Source of the DNA: Dentipellis sp. KUC8613
Taxonomy: Eukaryota > Basidiomycota > Agaricomycetes > Russulales > Hericiaceae
Reading direction: 5' to 3'
DNA: 64,000 nucleotides
Assembly (NCBI GenBank): GCA_002286715.1
Contig: NSJX01000008.1
Coordinates: forward strand, 87,630-151,629
This document shows, piece by piece, positions 45,132 to 55,800 of this stretch (position 1 is the first letter of the stretch; each line of letters opens with the position of its first letter). Position numbers and translations under genes: made by a program. Below the pieces are notes generated by a model. The model was not told the DNA's origin. It worked only from the letters and a program-made list of their open reading frames with translations, and made no database searches.

Positions 45132-47660
45132 ATGGATCCTTACGCTACCATCACAGTGGACACCTTCTTCAACGAGTTCTTCCCTGTAATGCCTACCATC
45201 GAGGACTGGCATCGTTACGGAAACTTCGAGTCCCTGACCAGGGATTTATATGATTCAATGACCTACTACAAACCTATTGTGAGTGTGCTTCATTGTCGTA
45301 TCTGGGCCCTTTGGTTCTCACATTTTCTCGAAAGTGTAAGGCAGTAAATCAGATGCTATGCGAAGTTGGACTGAACGAATATGTGCTTATGTTTACTGGC
45401 GATGTCGGCGAGAACGGCACGGAGGATCGTTTGAAGCCTTCCCTCTCGCTATACCGCAAGACGCCAGCAGCGCAAGCTGCATTTATGTATCTCGGGGCAG
45501 CACAAGCGGATTTGGATACGAACCTCCGCAGAGGGAACTATAGAGCACGCGCCGCCTGGGCTTGGATGATCTCTATCGTTGAAATGAAAGTACGAGATGG
45601 CTCCAGCCTGTTGCGTCGAATTTATTCTAATTGAAGTAATCTCCAGCCAGCCAAAGAGTACGCGACACTCTCGCGGATGGTCAGCTATGCTACAGAGATC
45701 CAGAATCGTCAACACCGCGAGTTTGTGCTTATGGCCTTCATTCACCAAGCGCATATCCGCTTCATGAGATGGGATCGGGCCGGTGTGACCGTCTCGCATC
45801 CCGTGAACTATGTACAAGACCCCACATCGTTCTTTCGCTTCGTCTACTGCCTTGCGCTGGCTGACCAGAAAAAAAGGTGGGGTTGTGATCCAACAGCGGA
45901 GCTGGCCGACAATGGAGATGTCAACAGACTCAGATCCTTGTACAAGAAGCTGAGTCAAGAGGAAGGGCGAGTGGAAGACAAGGACGGATGGCTGCAGCAC
46001 TATCTTAGGACGATTCTTGACAATCGCCGTTTCCATCCGATCTACCGAGTCAGTCTTATTTACACGGTTTGTACTTTGTCTGTCTCGCTTATCGTCGTAT
46101 AGGTCTTTTGTGAGGACGCACCCGGCTGCGAGAAACCTGAAACGACTGACAGAAGGAGGATCTATCTGACCGGGAAAGCTCTTCACTTCAAACAATGGCC
46201 GATAGGCCGTGCTACGAGAGGCTATGTTGCTCTGGATGTCGATCGTGATGCTCTGGTCTTCATGAAGGATAGCTGGCGTCCTAACACTGAGGATATCCGA
46301 AGTGAGACTGACATCCACATGGATCTCAATGCAAAGGGAGTCGGGTTCGTTGCAACGGTTCTTGCCGGTGGAGCTGTAGGCGGACCCAAACCTCAGCATA
46401 CTAGATCTCAAAACTTTCTGAGAGTCAGGCCTGAAGAGAAACTACCAGATCTTATCCACCATCGCTTAGTTCAGAAAGAAGTGGGTCGTGCGCTTGAGAC
46501 GTATGCGACGCAGAAAGAGCTTCTCGTCACCCTTTACCATGCTTTCAGAGGTATATCTCTTCATTCAGCTGCCATTGGATGCCATATTGAATGGACATTT
46601 CTCTAGCCCACCGCGATGCATGGGAAAAAGCAGGGATCCTGCACCGAAATGTCAGCGCGAGCAATATTCTAATAGATGTACGAACAGGCCATGGCTTCCT
46701 CAATGATTGGACCATGTGCCAATATAAGAGCGAGATGTCAAAGGACGCAAATCCATACGGGCGTTATGTATGTCTTCTTCCGTCTCAATTCATCTATCGC
46801 AATTCGTATGCATCGCTGACTAAATCGTACAGGGCACTTGGGGTTACATGTCGGCCGCTTTGCTTCGTTTCCCATTGAAGCCCAATCAGCTTTTCGATGA
46901 CCTGGAGTCATTCGTTCACGTCGCGACCATCATGGGTCTTCGGTTCCATATGCACGACCGGTCTGCGAAGGCCCGCCGCAAAGACGGTCAGGTGGTGATT
47001 GATGGAGCGCGTGCAGGGATGAATCAATCTCTCGCTAACTACCTCAGGACAACATACACCAGTTCAGCACGAATAGAAGGAGGTTTCTATGTGGGTGGAA
47101 CTAGGAAATGGCTTGCTCTCATCGAAGGGACACCGGAGGTTGTCTTCGATCAGCCTCAACATCCCCTCCCCAAATTCATCAAGGATCTTTACGAAACATT
47201 CCAGCCTTTCTACCAGTCAATAGATAAAGAGGAATACATGATAAAGTACTATCCAAAGACAACGAAAAACGAGGATGATGTTGCGGCAGAAACCATGATT
47301 GTTGTTGACGACTTCGAGGTCGGCGAACCAATTCCCAAACCAGTGCCTGAGAAACCCCCGAGCCAATACTCTTTGAATGACATGGAACACGCGCACTTCA
47401 ACCGTGTCTGGCTCTCTCTGCGCGAGGGACGTGTGTGGCCTGAGGACGACAAGACTCTTGATCAGTTCGAGGGACTCGGAAACGATGCTCCCATCTCGAG
47501 CGGCAAACGTTACCTGGAATTCGACTCGAACGAATTGCACAGAAGGTCGAGACCCCGGGGGACTATGCTGTCTACAGCGAGGCGCCCAACTTCGGGTGCA
47601 TCGGGCTCTTCGAGGCATGGCGTCTCATTGGGGAGCAGGCGTCGGCGATCAGAGATTTGA
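45132..47660 (+). CDS. FunK1 fungal-type protein kinase, right duplicate, intact (HRN variant)
   Basis: Exons are 45132-45278, 45341-45589, 45647-46048, 46103-46550, 46607-46767 and 46833-47660. The start MDPYATITVD matches the other copies. The intron 45590-45646 is inferred: it has a GTACGAG donor, a CTAAT branch-like site and a CAG end, is 57 nt long and contains an in-frame TGA, so if it is not spliced the gene is broken. Kinase features are VFMKDSW (ATP Lys), HRNVSASNILID (Asn at the catalytic Asp site) and LNDWT. The C-terminus has the conserved block AHFNRVWLSLREGRVWPEDDKT, followed by a Ser/Arg tail, and here lacks the stop seen in the left copy. Length is about 745 residues. Confidence 0.82.
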
Positions 47661-47989
47661 TTCGAGGCGATGAGAAGTGTTAGGATGTCGAAGTAACTCC
47701 ACGTTTGCTGCATTCGTATTTGTCAATGTTAGCAGTGCCAGTTTTTGAGGCTACATTTGTGAGGTCAACGCAATCTGTATCGCATCGCTGATCTTCCATG
47801 CTCGAGTCTTTATTTCGGGTGACTGAAGACTCACCCTGTCCTACGCGAGATGCAGGGTTCCGCGCGCGGAAGTTGTGAACCAGGAGTATTGGCGATGCCA
47901 TCTACACATTTACAATTTCCGTACGACAAATCAGACGAAGACAGCTAATACAGCAAGATGAGCGAGTGCCACAAAATATGATTTTATAT
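47661..47989. other. Intergenic, part of duplicated arm
   Basis: It matches the left spacer in inverted form only in patches (GAGGCTAC.., GTCAACGCAATCT). No gene seen. Confidence 0.45.
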
Positions 47990-48430
47990 GGCCTACCAGT
48001 GCACATTCCCGTCCTCGTCATGAATACTACGGCGCCATGCGAGTGAGGTCAGGATAAGTCCAACCCAACCCAACACCATATAACTCACCTCAAAGTCGCC
48101 CCCTTGCAATCACCAGCAAGTCCCCATGCAGCAACATGACTTTCAATGTCTCGTTCTTTGCGCCCCTCTTTCCCGTTTTGATGGTTGTTGAAGGGTGCAG
48201 CACAGAAGGTTTCTTCCCGGTGAAGGTCGGCGACAAAGCAGCGCAATTGGTGCCGCTTTGGCCCCTCAGCCGTGCCCGCACCTTCAAATGCTCGAAACTC
48301 CACTTCCGCGTTGCACCGTGCATATCAGACCCTCCGACAGGACAATCCTCAACAGAGTGCATGAGCGGGCCCACTGGCGTTCGTGTACACTCCAGGACTC
48401 CATATCCCTCACCCATTCCTGCCTAATTTA
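47990..48430 (-). pseudogene. AlkB-like gene fragment (breakpoint duplicate)
   Basis: The minus-strand frame from 48416 matches the last part of the large gene at 26566 (SVEDCPVGGSDMHG against SVEECSVGESDVHG; TFTGKKPSVLHPST; LLHGDLLVI). The intron-containing junction before TGKKP has been shortened, a frameshift removes the QGGDFE block, and all upstream exons, including the zinc cluster, are missing. Non-functional fragment. Confidence 0.85.
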
Positions 48431-48469
48431 CGTAAGCAGATATGACGAGGAGGACTTCATCTGACCCTG

Positions 48470-48699
48470 CGTGGCAGTTGCACCGGAGCCCATGTGCATC
48501 AGACTTATAAGAGGTGCAGCAAGAGAGTGAATAGAACCTGCTAACAGAAATCGCGTACCTCAAGGACAACAACACTGAGCGGCCCGAGGGCATGATCGGC
48601 GCGCACGGTCTGGAGAGGTGCGCGCACGGGCATGTGCAGCCGCTCGAAGGCGGCCTGGTGCTCGACGGCCCTGGTCAGCGGCACAGAAAGAACGGACAT
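48470..48699 (-). pseudogene. FAD oxidoreductase first-exon fragment with internal deletion
   Basis: From the ATG at 48699 (MSVLSVPLTRAVEHQ) it matches the intact gene at 35706, but the part coding for the FAD-binding GSGITG motif is deleted: VRAPLQ is joined directly to TVRADHALGPLSVVVLE. Similarity ends near 48470 after the first intron. Cannot bind FAD; a relic. Confidence 0.88.
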
Positions 48700-48943
48700 G
48701 GCGGCGAGCAGAGAGGAAAGGCCTGGGCCGCCCTGAGATAGGCGCATGCTCGCCGGGAAGTCGCTCGAAGATTATGGGCGCTTCTCGACATTTCTACAGC
48801 AGCAATGACGTCACGTGAGCGCGCCGATATATACCGGGACGCGTCGGCGGGCCGCGACTTCCCCCTTCCTCCTTTCCGCCCCTCCTTACCGGCCGTTTCT
48901 TACCTTTCTATACCTCGTTTTACTACGAACAAGGACTATCTAT
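48700..48943 (+). promoter_or_regulatory. HSP78 promoter (divergent), with TATA and CRE/E-box sites
   Basis: GATATATACC at 48826-48835 lies about 110 nt before the HSP78 ATG. At 48806-48818 TGACGTCACGTGA joins a CRE palindrome to a CACGTG core. TTC/GAA half-sites at about 48763-48792 (for example CTTCTCGACATTTC) could form a gapped heat-shock element. The TATA-like and CRE sites are altered in the duplicate that faces the HSP78 relic, as expected if they served HSP78. Confidence 0.55.
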
Positions 48944-51900
48944 ATGCTGCGTAATATTTCCTCGAAGACGTTCCCCAAGAATGTTATCACAAGGTCACCT
49001 ATACGCTACCGGCCAGCGCTTCGGCATGCGCAGGGTGCGCTAGCAGCGTCGGTCGCGCACGGGATATTCGTGCCGTCAAGAGGATATGCGCAGAACCCGA
49101 ATGGGCCGCCTGGAGGTGGGAAGGGTGGATTTCCTGGGTTCTCTATGGGACCGCAACATGAAAAGGGGGGTGCGTTGAAGGAATATGTACGTCATAACAT
49201 GGTTACATTCAAGATTGTGTTTGAGCTGATGGAGTTTGGTGCATCAGAGTGTAGACCTAACGGAGATGGCGAGGAACGGAAAGCTGGACCCTACTATCGG
49301 GAGAGACGAAGGTACGAGAATTACAGCCTTCTCAGTATACATGAAAGCTCATACCTTGTGCTGATTCCGTAGAAATTCGACGCACAATACAAAGTAAGTA
49401 TTAGCAATACCCCATATGCACATGCATCTAATGCTATGTCAGTCTTGTCTCGAAGGACCAAGTCCAATCCAGTCGTACGTACAGATGTCGTCTCTCGGGC
49501 TCTTGCAGACGCTTACGATCCTACTGCAGCTCATCGGCCCTCCTGGTGTTGGAAAGACGGCGATCCTCGAAGGCTTGGCTAGCCGAATCGTTGCAAAGGA
49601 AGTTCCAGAGGTGAATATCGACTTTGAGTGCTCGCAGTTTCCAGATCTGTGCTAATACTTGGTTTCAGTCATTACAAAACAAGAAGGTCCTGTCCATCGA
49701 CCTCTCCGCGATAATGGCAGGCTCTGGCGTCCGTGGCCAGTTTGAAGAGAAATTCAAGGCGTTGATTCGGGACATCGAAGACGAAGTACGTGAATCACAT
49801 TCCCAGATCTCTAATTTGACTGACCTAAGTACGTTGCGTCCAGGCCGGGAATGTCATCTGCTTCATCGACGAAGTCCGTAAGTCGTGCATCTCATTGTTA
49901 TTCAGTAGCCCGGCAAATTCTAACATTTACGCAGACACACTCTTCAACCTCGGCAAGGCAGAAGGCAGCATTGACGCCGGCCAAATGATCAAGCCTGCCC
50001 TGGCCCGCGGTCTCCAGCTCGTCGGCGCCACAACTCGTCAGTACGCCTTCGTCTAGCATTGATATATTTCTCTCATAATTCTCCAGCCGACGAGTATCGC
50101 AAGACTATAGGCAAAGACGCTGCACTCGAACGGCGCTTTCAGCCGGTACAGATTGACGAGCCCACAGTCGAGGCGACCATCTCAATTCTTCGCGGCTTGA
50201 AAGCGCGGTACGAGGTACACCACGGAGTCGAAATCTCCGACGGCGCCTTGGTAACAGGTACGTCTCGCCTACCTCCTTCGAAACGGCCACAATACTCACT
50301 CACTCCCTAGCCGCTGTATACAGCGCCCGCTACATCTCCGACCGCTTCCTCCCCGACAAGGCCATCGACCTCGTCGACGAAGCCGCCTCGTCTCTGCGGC
50401 TCGCACAAGAATCCAAACCAGACGAGCTCGAGAAGCTCGACCGCGAAATCGTCACTCTGCAGATCGAGCTCGAGAGTCTGAAGAACGAGTCCGATTATAT
50501 GAGCCAGGAGCGCAAGACGAAGCTCGAGGCGGATCTGACGCGCAAGCGCGAGGAAGCCAGCGCGCTCACTGCGATCTGGCAGGCCGGTACGTGACACCAT
50601 CCCGTCAACCAAAGCCTCAACATTTATTTTAAAATTCTGACTGTACTTTCACAGAACGCGCCCGCCTGGAGCGCATCAAGGACCTCAAAGAGAAACTCGA
50701 GCAAGCCAAGCACGATCTCGAAGTCGCCCAGCGGCAAGGCCAGTACGAGCTCGCCTCGCGCCTGCGCTTCGCCACGATCCCCGAGCTCGAGCGGCAGCTG
50801 CCCGCCGAGGGCGAGCGCGCAGACGAGAACGCCGACGCGCCGCTGCCGATGCTGCACGACCGCGTGACGTCGAACGATATTGCGCGCGTTGTGGCGAAGG
50901 CGACGGGCATCCCCGTGCAGAATCTGCTCAAGGGAGAGAGGGATAAGCTTGTCCATGTAAGTGGTTTGTGCCGGGAAATGTATGGATTTGAAGCTCAGCA
51001 ATATTTTGCATTTTCGCAGATGGAGGATGTGCTCAAGCAGCGCGTAGTCGGTCAGGATCATGTCGTCGAGGCCGTCAGCGACGCCGTGCGGATATCGCGC
51101 GCCGGTTTGCAGGCCCCGAACCGACCGACTGCATCGTTCTTGTTCCTTGGGCCCACTGGCGTCGGGAAGGTGAGCATACGACCCTGAATAATATTTCTGA
51201 GTACAACGACTGACATGGCCGTGGTTTAGACGGAACTTTGCAAGGCTCTCGCAGGATTCCTGTTCAACGACGAGCAAAGGGGATTGTAAGTCATCGCTGT
51301 ATCATTCTGCCGCATGCTTTTTTGACAAATCTCCTCCGTTCTAGAATCAACATTAATATGTCCGAGTACCACGACAGACATACAATCTCCCGCTTGATCG
51401 GTGCCGCTCCTGGTTACGTCGGGTTCGAGGAAGGAGGTACGCGCTTTTCATTGATGAAGTGTGGATGTAACGCTAAACGTCCATAATTTTCAGGCCAGCT
51501 CACGGAGGCCGTCCGCAGGAAACCTTATGGTATGTCGTCTGACAGACTTGCGTGAATGTGACCTTGCTAACTGATATACAGCTGTGATTCTTCTGGACGA
51601 ACTTGAGAAAGCACACAAGGTTCGTCCCTGTTGTACAGGATGCTTGATCCGCATGCTGATGTCGCACAACCTTCCAGGACGTCGCCATGATCCTTCTCCA
51701 AATTCTTGACGAAGGCAGCATCACTGACAGCCAGGGCCGCAAGGTGGACTTCAAGGTTCGTATGCTAACTAACCCAGCTGCAGTATTACAATCATCTCAC
51801 CCTTTCATATCAGAACACGATTATCTGCCTGACGAGCAATCTCGGTACGTCTGAATCTTCTTTCCTCGAGGACTTGACTGACGATAGTCAACCATCTAGG

Positions 51901-52457
51901 TAGCGACATTCTCGCCCACGAGACCGCCTCCGACGAAAACGGCGTCGTCACCCCAGAGGCACGAGACGAAGTACTGGAGCGCACCGCAGAATTCTTCCCG
52001 CCGGAGCTGCTCAACCGTCTCGACTCCATGCTCGTCTTCAACAAGCTCAACCACGAGTCCATTCTGCAAGTCGTCCAGCTGCGGCTGAACGACGTCGCGA
52101 AGCGCCTCGAGCCGCGTCGCATCACTATGGATATCGATGAGGTCGCGAAGCAGTGGCTCGCGGATAATGGGTACTCGAAGGTGTACGGTGCACGTGCGAT
52201 TGCACGCGTTGTGCGCACGAAGGTGCTCTTCCCTCTCGCCCAGAAAATGCTGAATGGGACAATCCGGTACGTATCACACATTCTGCTAGCGCAGCCGCCG
52301 AGTGCTGATTAGTGAATGATCGTACAGTGAGGGCGATGTCGTCAAAATCCGCGTCAGCGAAGACGGCAAGAACTTGGATATCATGGACAACCACGATCCC
52401 GATGCGGCTGTGCAGGATTCGAAACCTTCGTCGACGCTGGTTGCGGACGGCAGCTAA
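48944..52457 (+). CDS. HSP78: Mitochondrial Hsp100 disaggregase Hsp78 (ClpB family)
   Basis: This AAA+ chaperone resolubilises aggregated proteins in the mitochondrial matrix together with Hsp70. About a dozen exons start at the ATG at 48944. The N-terminus is a basic, Ser/Arg-rich presequence ([10 protein letters not shown].., [10 protein letters not shown]) and lacks the ClpB N-domain, as in Hsp78. AAA-1 has Walker A GPPGVGKT, Walker [10 protein letters not shown] and GRDEE upstream. The coiled middle domain runs [22 protein letters not shown]-2 has [28 protein letters not shown] and the sensor-2 region [11 protein letters not shown]. The stop is at 52455. The protein is about 800 residues and complete. 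Confidence 0.95.
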
Positions 52458-52876
52458 ACATAAACAGTTAACTATCTACGCGTCTGACCATTTATTTCGA
52501 CCATCTTAACTTCGACCATCTTAAATTCGACCATCTTAGACCGCCACTCATACTGTAGCTTATAGCCAACCCCACATCATGTCAGCTCACTCCCTAGACT
52601 CTGTATTGTACTCTAGCTATACTGCCCTAGTCATCACATTCACACTGGATTCATTTGATTCGTTCGCCTCGTGACTCTGAAGCCGGTCGAAATCAAATCA
52701 ATACCCAACCAAAAGCTCAAAAGTACTCAATCCGTCAAAATGCTACATATGAAACCCACGAACGAACGAACATATGTATGTCTACAAACATGTACTTGGT
52801 AACAACATCTACTCTTGTAAAATCTACACCTCCAGTCGCCTATTCATATACACCTAGTCATGCGCACGAATAAGAA
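52458..52876. other. Intergenic with a short tandem repeat
   Basis: Three near-identical copies of TTCGACCATCTTA lie at 52497-52539, downstream of HSP78. The rest shows only short frames between convergent genes. Confidence 0.6.
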
Positions 52877-55800
52877 TCATAAGTTAGCATTACCTTGCGC
52901 ATTAATGGGGCCTTTACGATGCTGCTTTGTCCGCTGCCGCTCCTGCTTCTTGCGATCCTCCCCATGGCGCGAGCCCAGCCCAGCTACTTGCTCCTTTGCC
53001 CCACCCTGCGGCCGTTCGCGTTCGCTCGAAGATCCCGCCTGCTCCGCACCCTTCCCCTTCACCCCCACAGACGCCTGCGGCACACCCTTCCCTTTATCCC
53101 CCTTCGGCTTCTTCTTCCCCTCGCCCCTCGGCTTCTTAGGCTTTCCACCCAACGACGCGCGATGCACCGCCTCCTGGACAGCCGCCTCCTCCTGCCTCAA
53201 GCGCTCCTCCTCCGCCGTCCACCACTTGAGGAAATCAGCCTCGACCTGAAGCGCGCGCTCCTCCTCCTGGATCTCCTTCAGCGAGCGCATGTCCTTCCCG
53301 GATGCAGCCTCCTGCTCGCGCTGCGCCTGCTGGATCGCGGCGAACGAGAGCGCCGGCCCGCCGCCGGGACCGGACGATTGCACGACGGGCTGCACGGGCG
53401 GCGGCTGCCATGCGTTGCCAAAGCTCCTGTATGATGCACCAACTTCGTCAGAGCACAGACTTGGAGAAGGGAAAGAATAGGTACGCACGAGACTCGACGG
53501 TTGATAGATGGCTGCTTCGACGACGATGGTACCTGTCTTGCGGGGCTGATGACGGGGCCGAGCCCGGGATGTTGGGGTGCTTTGGTCGCCGGGGATTGCG
53601 TATGGCGAAGAGGGGTTGCGGGTGCGCTTGGTATCCGCGGCAGCGCGGCCGCCTCCGGCGCGGGCGAAGCCCTGGGTACGGGTGCATCTGTACGAGGTGT
53701 GGCGGGGCCGACAGCCACAAGGGGAGCAGGCGGCAATGGCGCCGCAGTCGTCCTCCAGGGGGTGGAAGACGACCCGACACGTGAGATACCAGGAGTGCCC
53801 GGAGAGCGCGACGGGCTTTCCGTAGCGAGGATGCGGTCCTTGGACGGTGCTTTCGAAAGTGGCGGCGGTACGGGTCTGGACATTGCCTGCCTGCTCTCTT
53901 CAGCTTCAGCCAAGATACTCTTCATGTCGACCCTACACGCATGTCAATACACCGAATAGAGACGATATCCGAGATAACTTACTTCGCCATTGTGGACCTG
54001 CTCTTCCACGGGCCCGCCTTGGTCGGGGTCTCCGGCGCGCGAGCCCCTTCGCCCACATCCAGGTTCAGTGCCGGCACAGCATCAACATCATCCATGATGA
54101 ACACATCGTCTCCAGAGCCGCCTCCCAGCGTCAGCTGTGACGTCCTCGTCGACAGCCGGGGCTGGACCAACGGGCTCGCAGCCGGCGACCCCGCAATCGA
54201 CGTGCGGCGCCCCTTCTTCGGCGTAAGCTTCGGAGAGCCCTTGCTCGGGGCCGTGCGTATAGTTGGGCCAGGGATATCCTGCAGTTCGAGCCAAGCGATG
54301 TTCTTGCGCATGGCTTCCTCGACGAGGCGGTTCGAGCGCGAGACGGGCGCCTTGGCTGTCTGCTCTGCGCGAACAAGTTGGGAGAGCTGCTTGATGAGGC
54401 GCGGCGTTAGGTCGTCGAGCATGCGGCTCTCGAGCAGGGTCTCCATGTTGACTGCGAGATAGCGGTGCAGGCGCTCCATTAGAGGAAGACATAGGAGGTG
54501 CTCTGCATCAGCAAGAACGGAGCATGCGTTGTTGAGGTTGATGTAACGCAGGATGACAGATGAGCAAATGAGCAGGAGTCGATCCAGGAGAAGCTCGTTC
54601 TAGAAACAAACATCAGCTCTGCGGCGAATAGGTCACATGAAAAAACATACCGCCGCACACATAATAGCGAACATGAAGTCAAGTAATGCGTCCACAGAGT
54701 CGATAGAACCTACTCAAACTGTCAGAACACGATCCTCCAGCTCGAAAGAGCTGGCGACAACTCACTCAGCGTCTCGAACATCTCCCCTTCCTCGCCACAG
54801 CACATGAATCTCAACACATACTCCATCGCGCGCCACTCCAAGTGCCTCAAATCCACCTCCACCGTCCCCTCCGCCGTCCACCGCTCCCTCGTCCAATCCT
54901 CATCATCAAAAAACGCCGCAAAAAACACCGTCCGCGCACGCAGCACCACCGAGTGCGTGTGCACATCGCTATCCCTAAGCTTCAGCACGACATCCGGCTT
55001 GACCGCCCTCAGCGGCGCGGGGTCGTGGAACAGCGCGCCCACATCGCGCGCGAGCGTCGGCTCGGGCGTGCGCTTCGTCGCCGCGCGGAGCGCCTCGCCC
55101 GCCTCCTCGAGGCCGAGCACACGCGCAAGCGCCTGCAGCTCGCGCGTCACCTGCGCAGGCTGCAGCGTGCCCAGCGCCGGCGCGAGGCAGCGCGAGACGC
55201 GCGGGTCCCAGATGGCGAGCAGCTGGTCGGAGTAGAGGTAGTGCATGAGGACGAGCACCGAGAGCACGTGCGCGCCGCTGACCGCGAGGCGCTGTGCGCC
55301 CGAGAGCTTGAACGAGAGCCCCGAGCCGCCGTCGGTGTCGCTGAAGGACTTGCCTTTGCCTCCGGAGAGCAGCGCCGCGAGCGGCTTGCTCCGCGCGGCG
55401 AGGACGGCGCGGTGCACGGGGAACTCGATCCCCGGGGGCACGCGGATGAGCAGGTCCGCGCCGTGTGCGAGGCGCTTGCCCTCGAACAGCCCGCGCCCGC
55501 CGAAGCGCTTCCGCGAGAGCGCGTCCTGTTGTATCAGTTTCTGCAGGGCCAGTAACTCCTGCACGTCCGCCTCGACCGCCATGTCGTCCGAGCTCTCGTC
55601 GTCCTCCTCCGTGAAGGGCACTGGGATCGGCATCGCTGCGTCCTCATGTGTGGACGGAAGCGTTGGCTCTACGCGTACATCCTCAGCGTCCGAAGGGGCG
55701 ACAGTGTCGTACCGGACCCATGGTCGAACACTAGCGAGATCCTGCGCAAGGCTGTTGCCGACGATGGGAATGGGGTCCGGCCGATACTCGACGCGCAGCG

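Larger units (their letters stand above)
44858..48430 (-). repeat. Right arm of inverted duplication (FunK1 plus AlkB-like fragment)
   Basis: Inverted partner of 31112-35106. Here the FunK1 copy is whole and the AlkB-like piece is broken, the opposite of the left arm. Confidence 0.8.
48470..49100 (-). repeat. Right copy of the HSP78-FAD oxidoreductase promoter duplication
   Basis: Inverted partner of 35331-36080; it contains the FAD gene fragment, the divergent promoter and the start of the intact HSP78. Confidence 0.8.

Noticed and set aside
31112..49100. Circular intermediate to explain the permuted order of the duplicated blocks
   Set aside because: A circular permutation fits the order, but a single staggered-break inversion explains the order, the orientation and the partial copies with one event.
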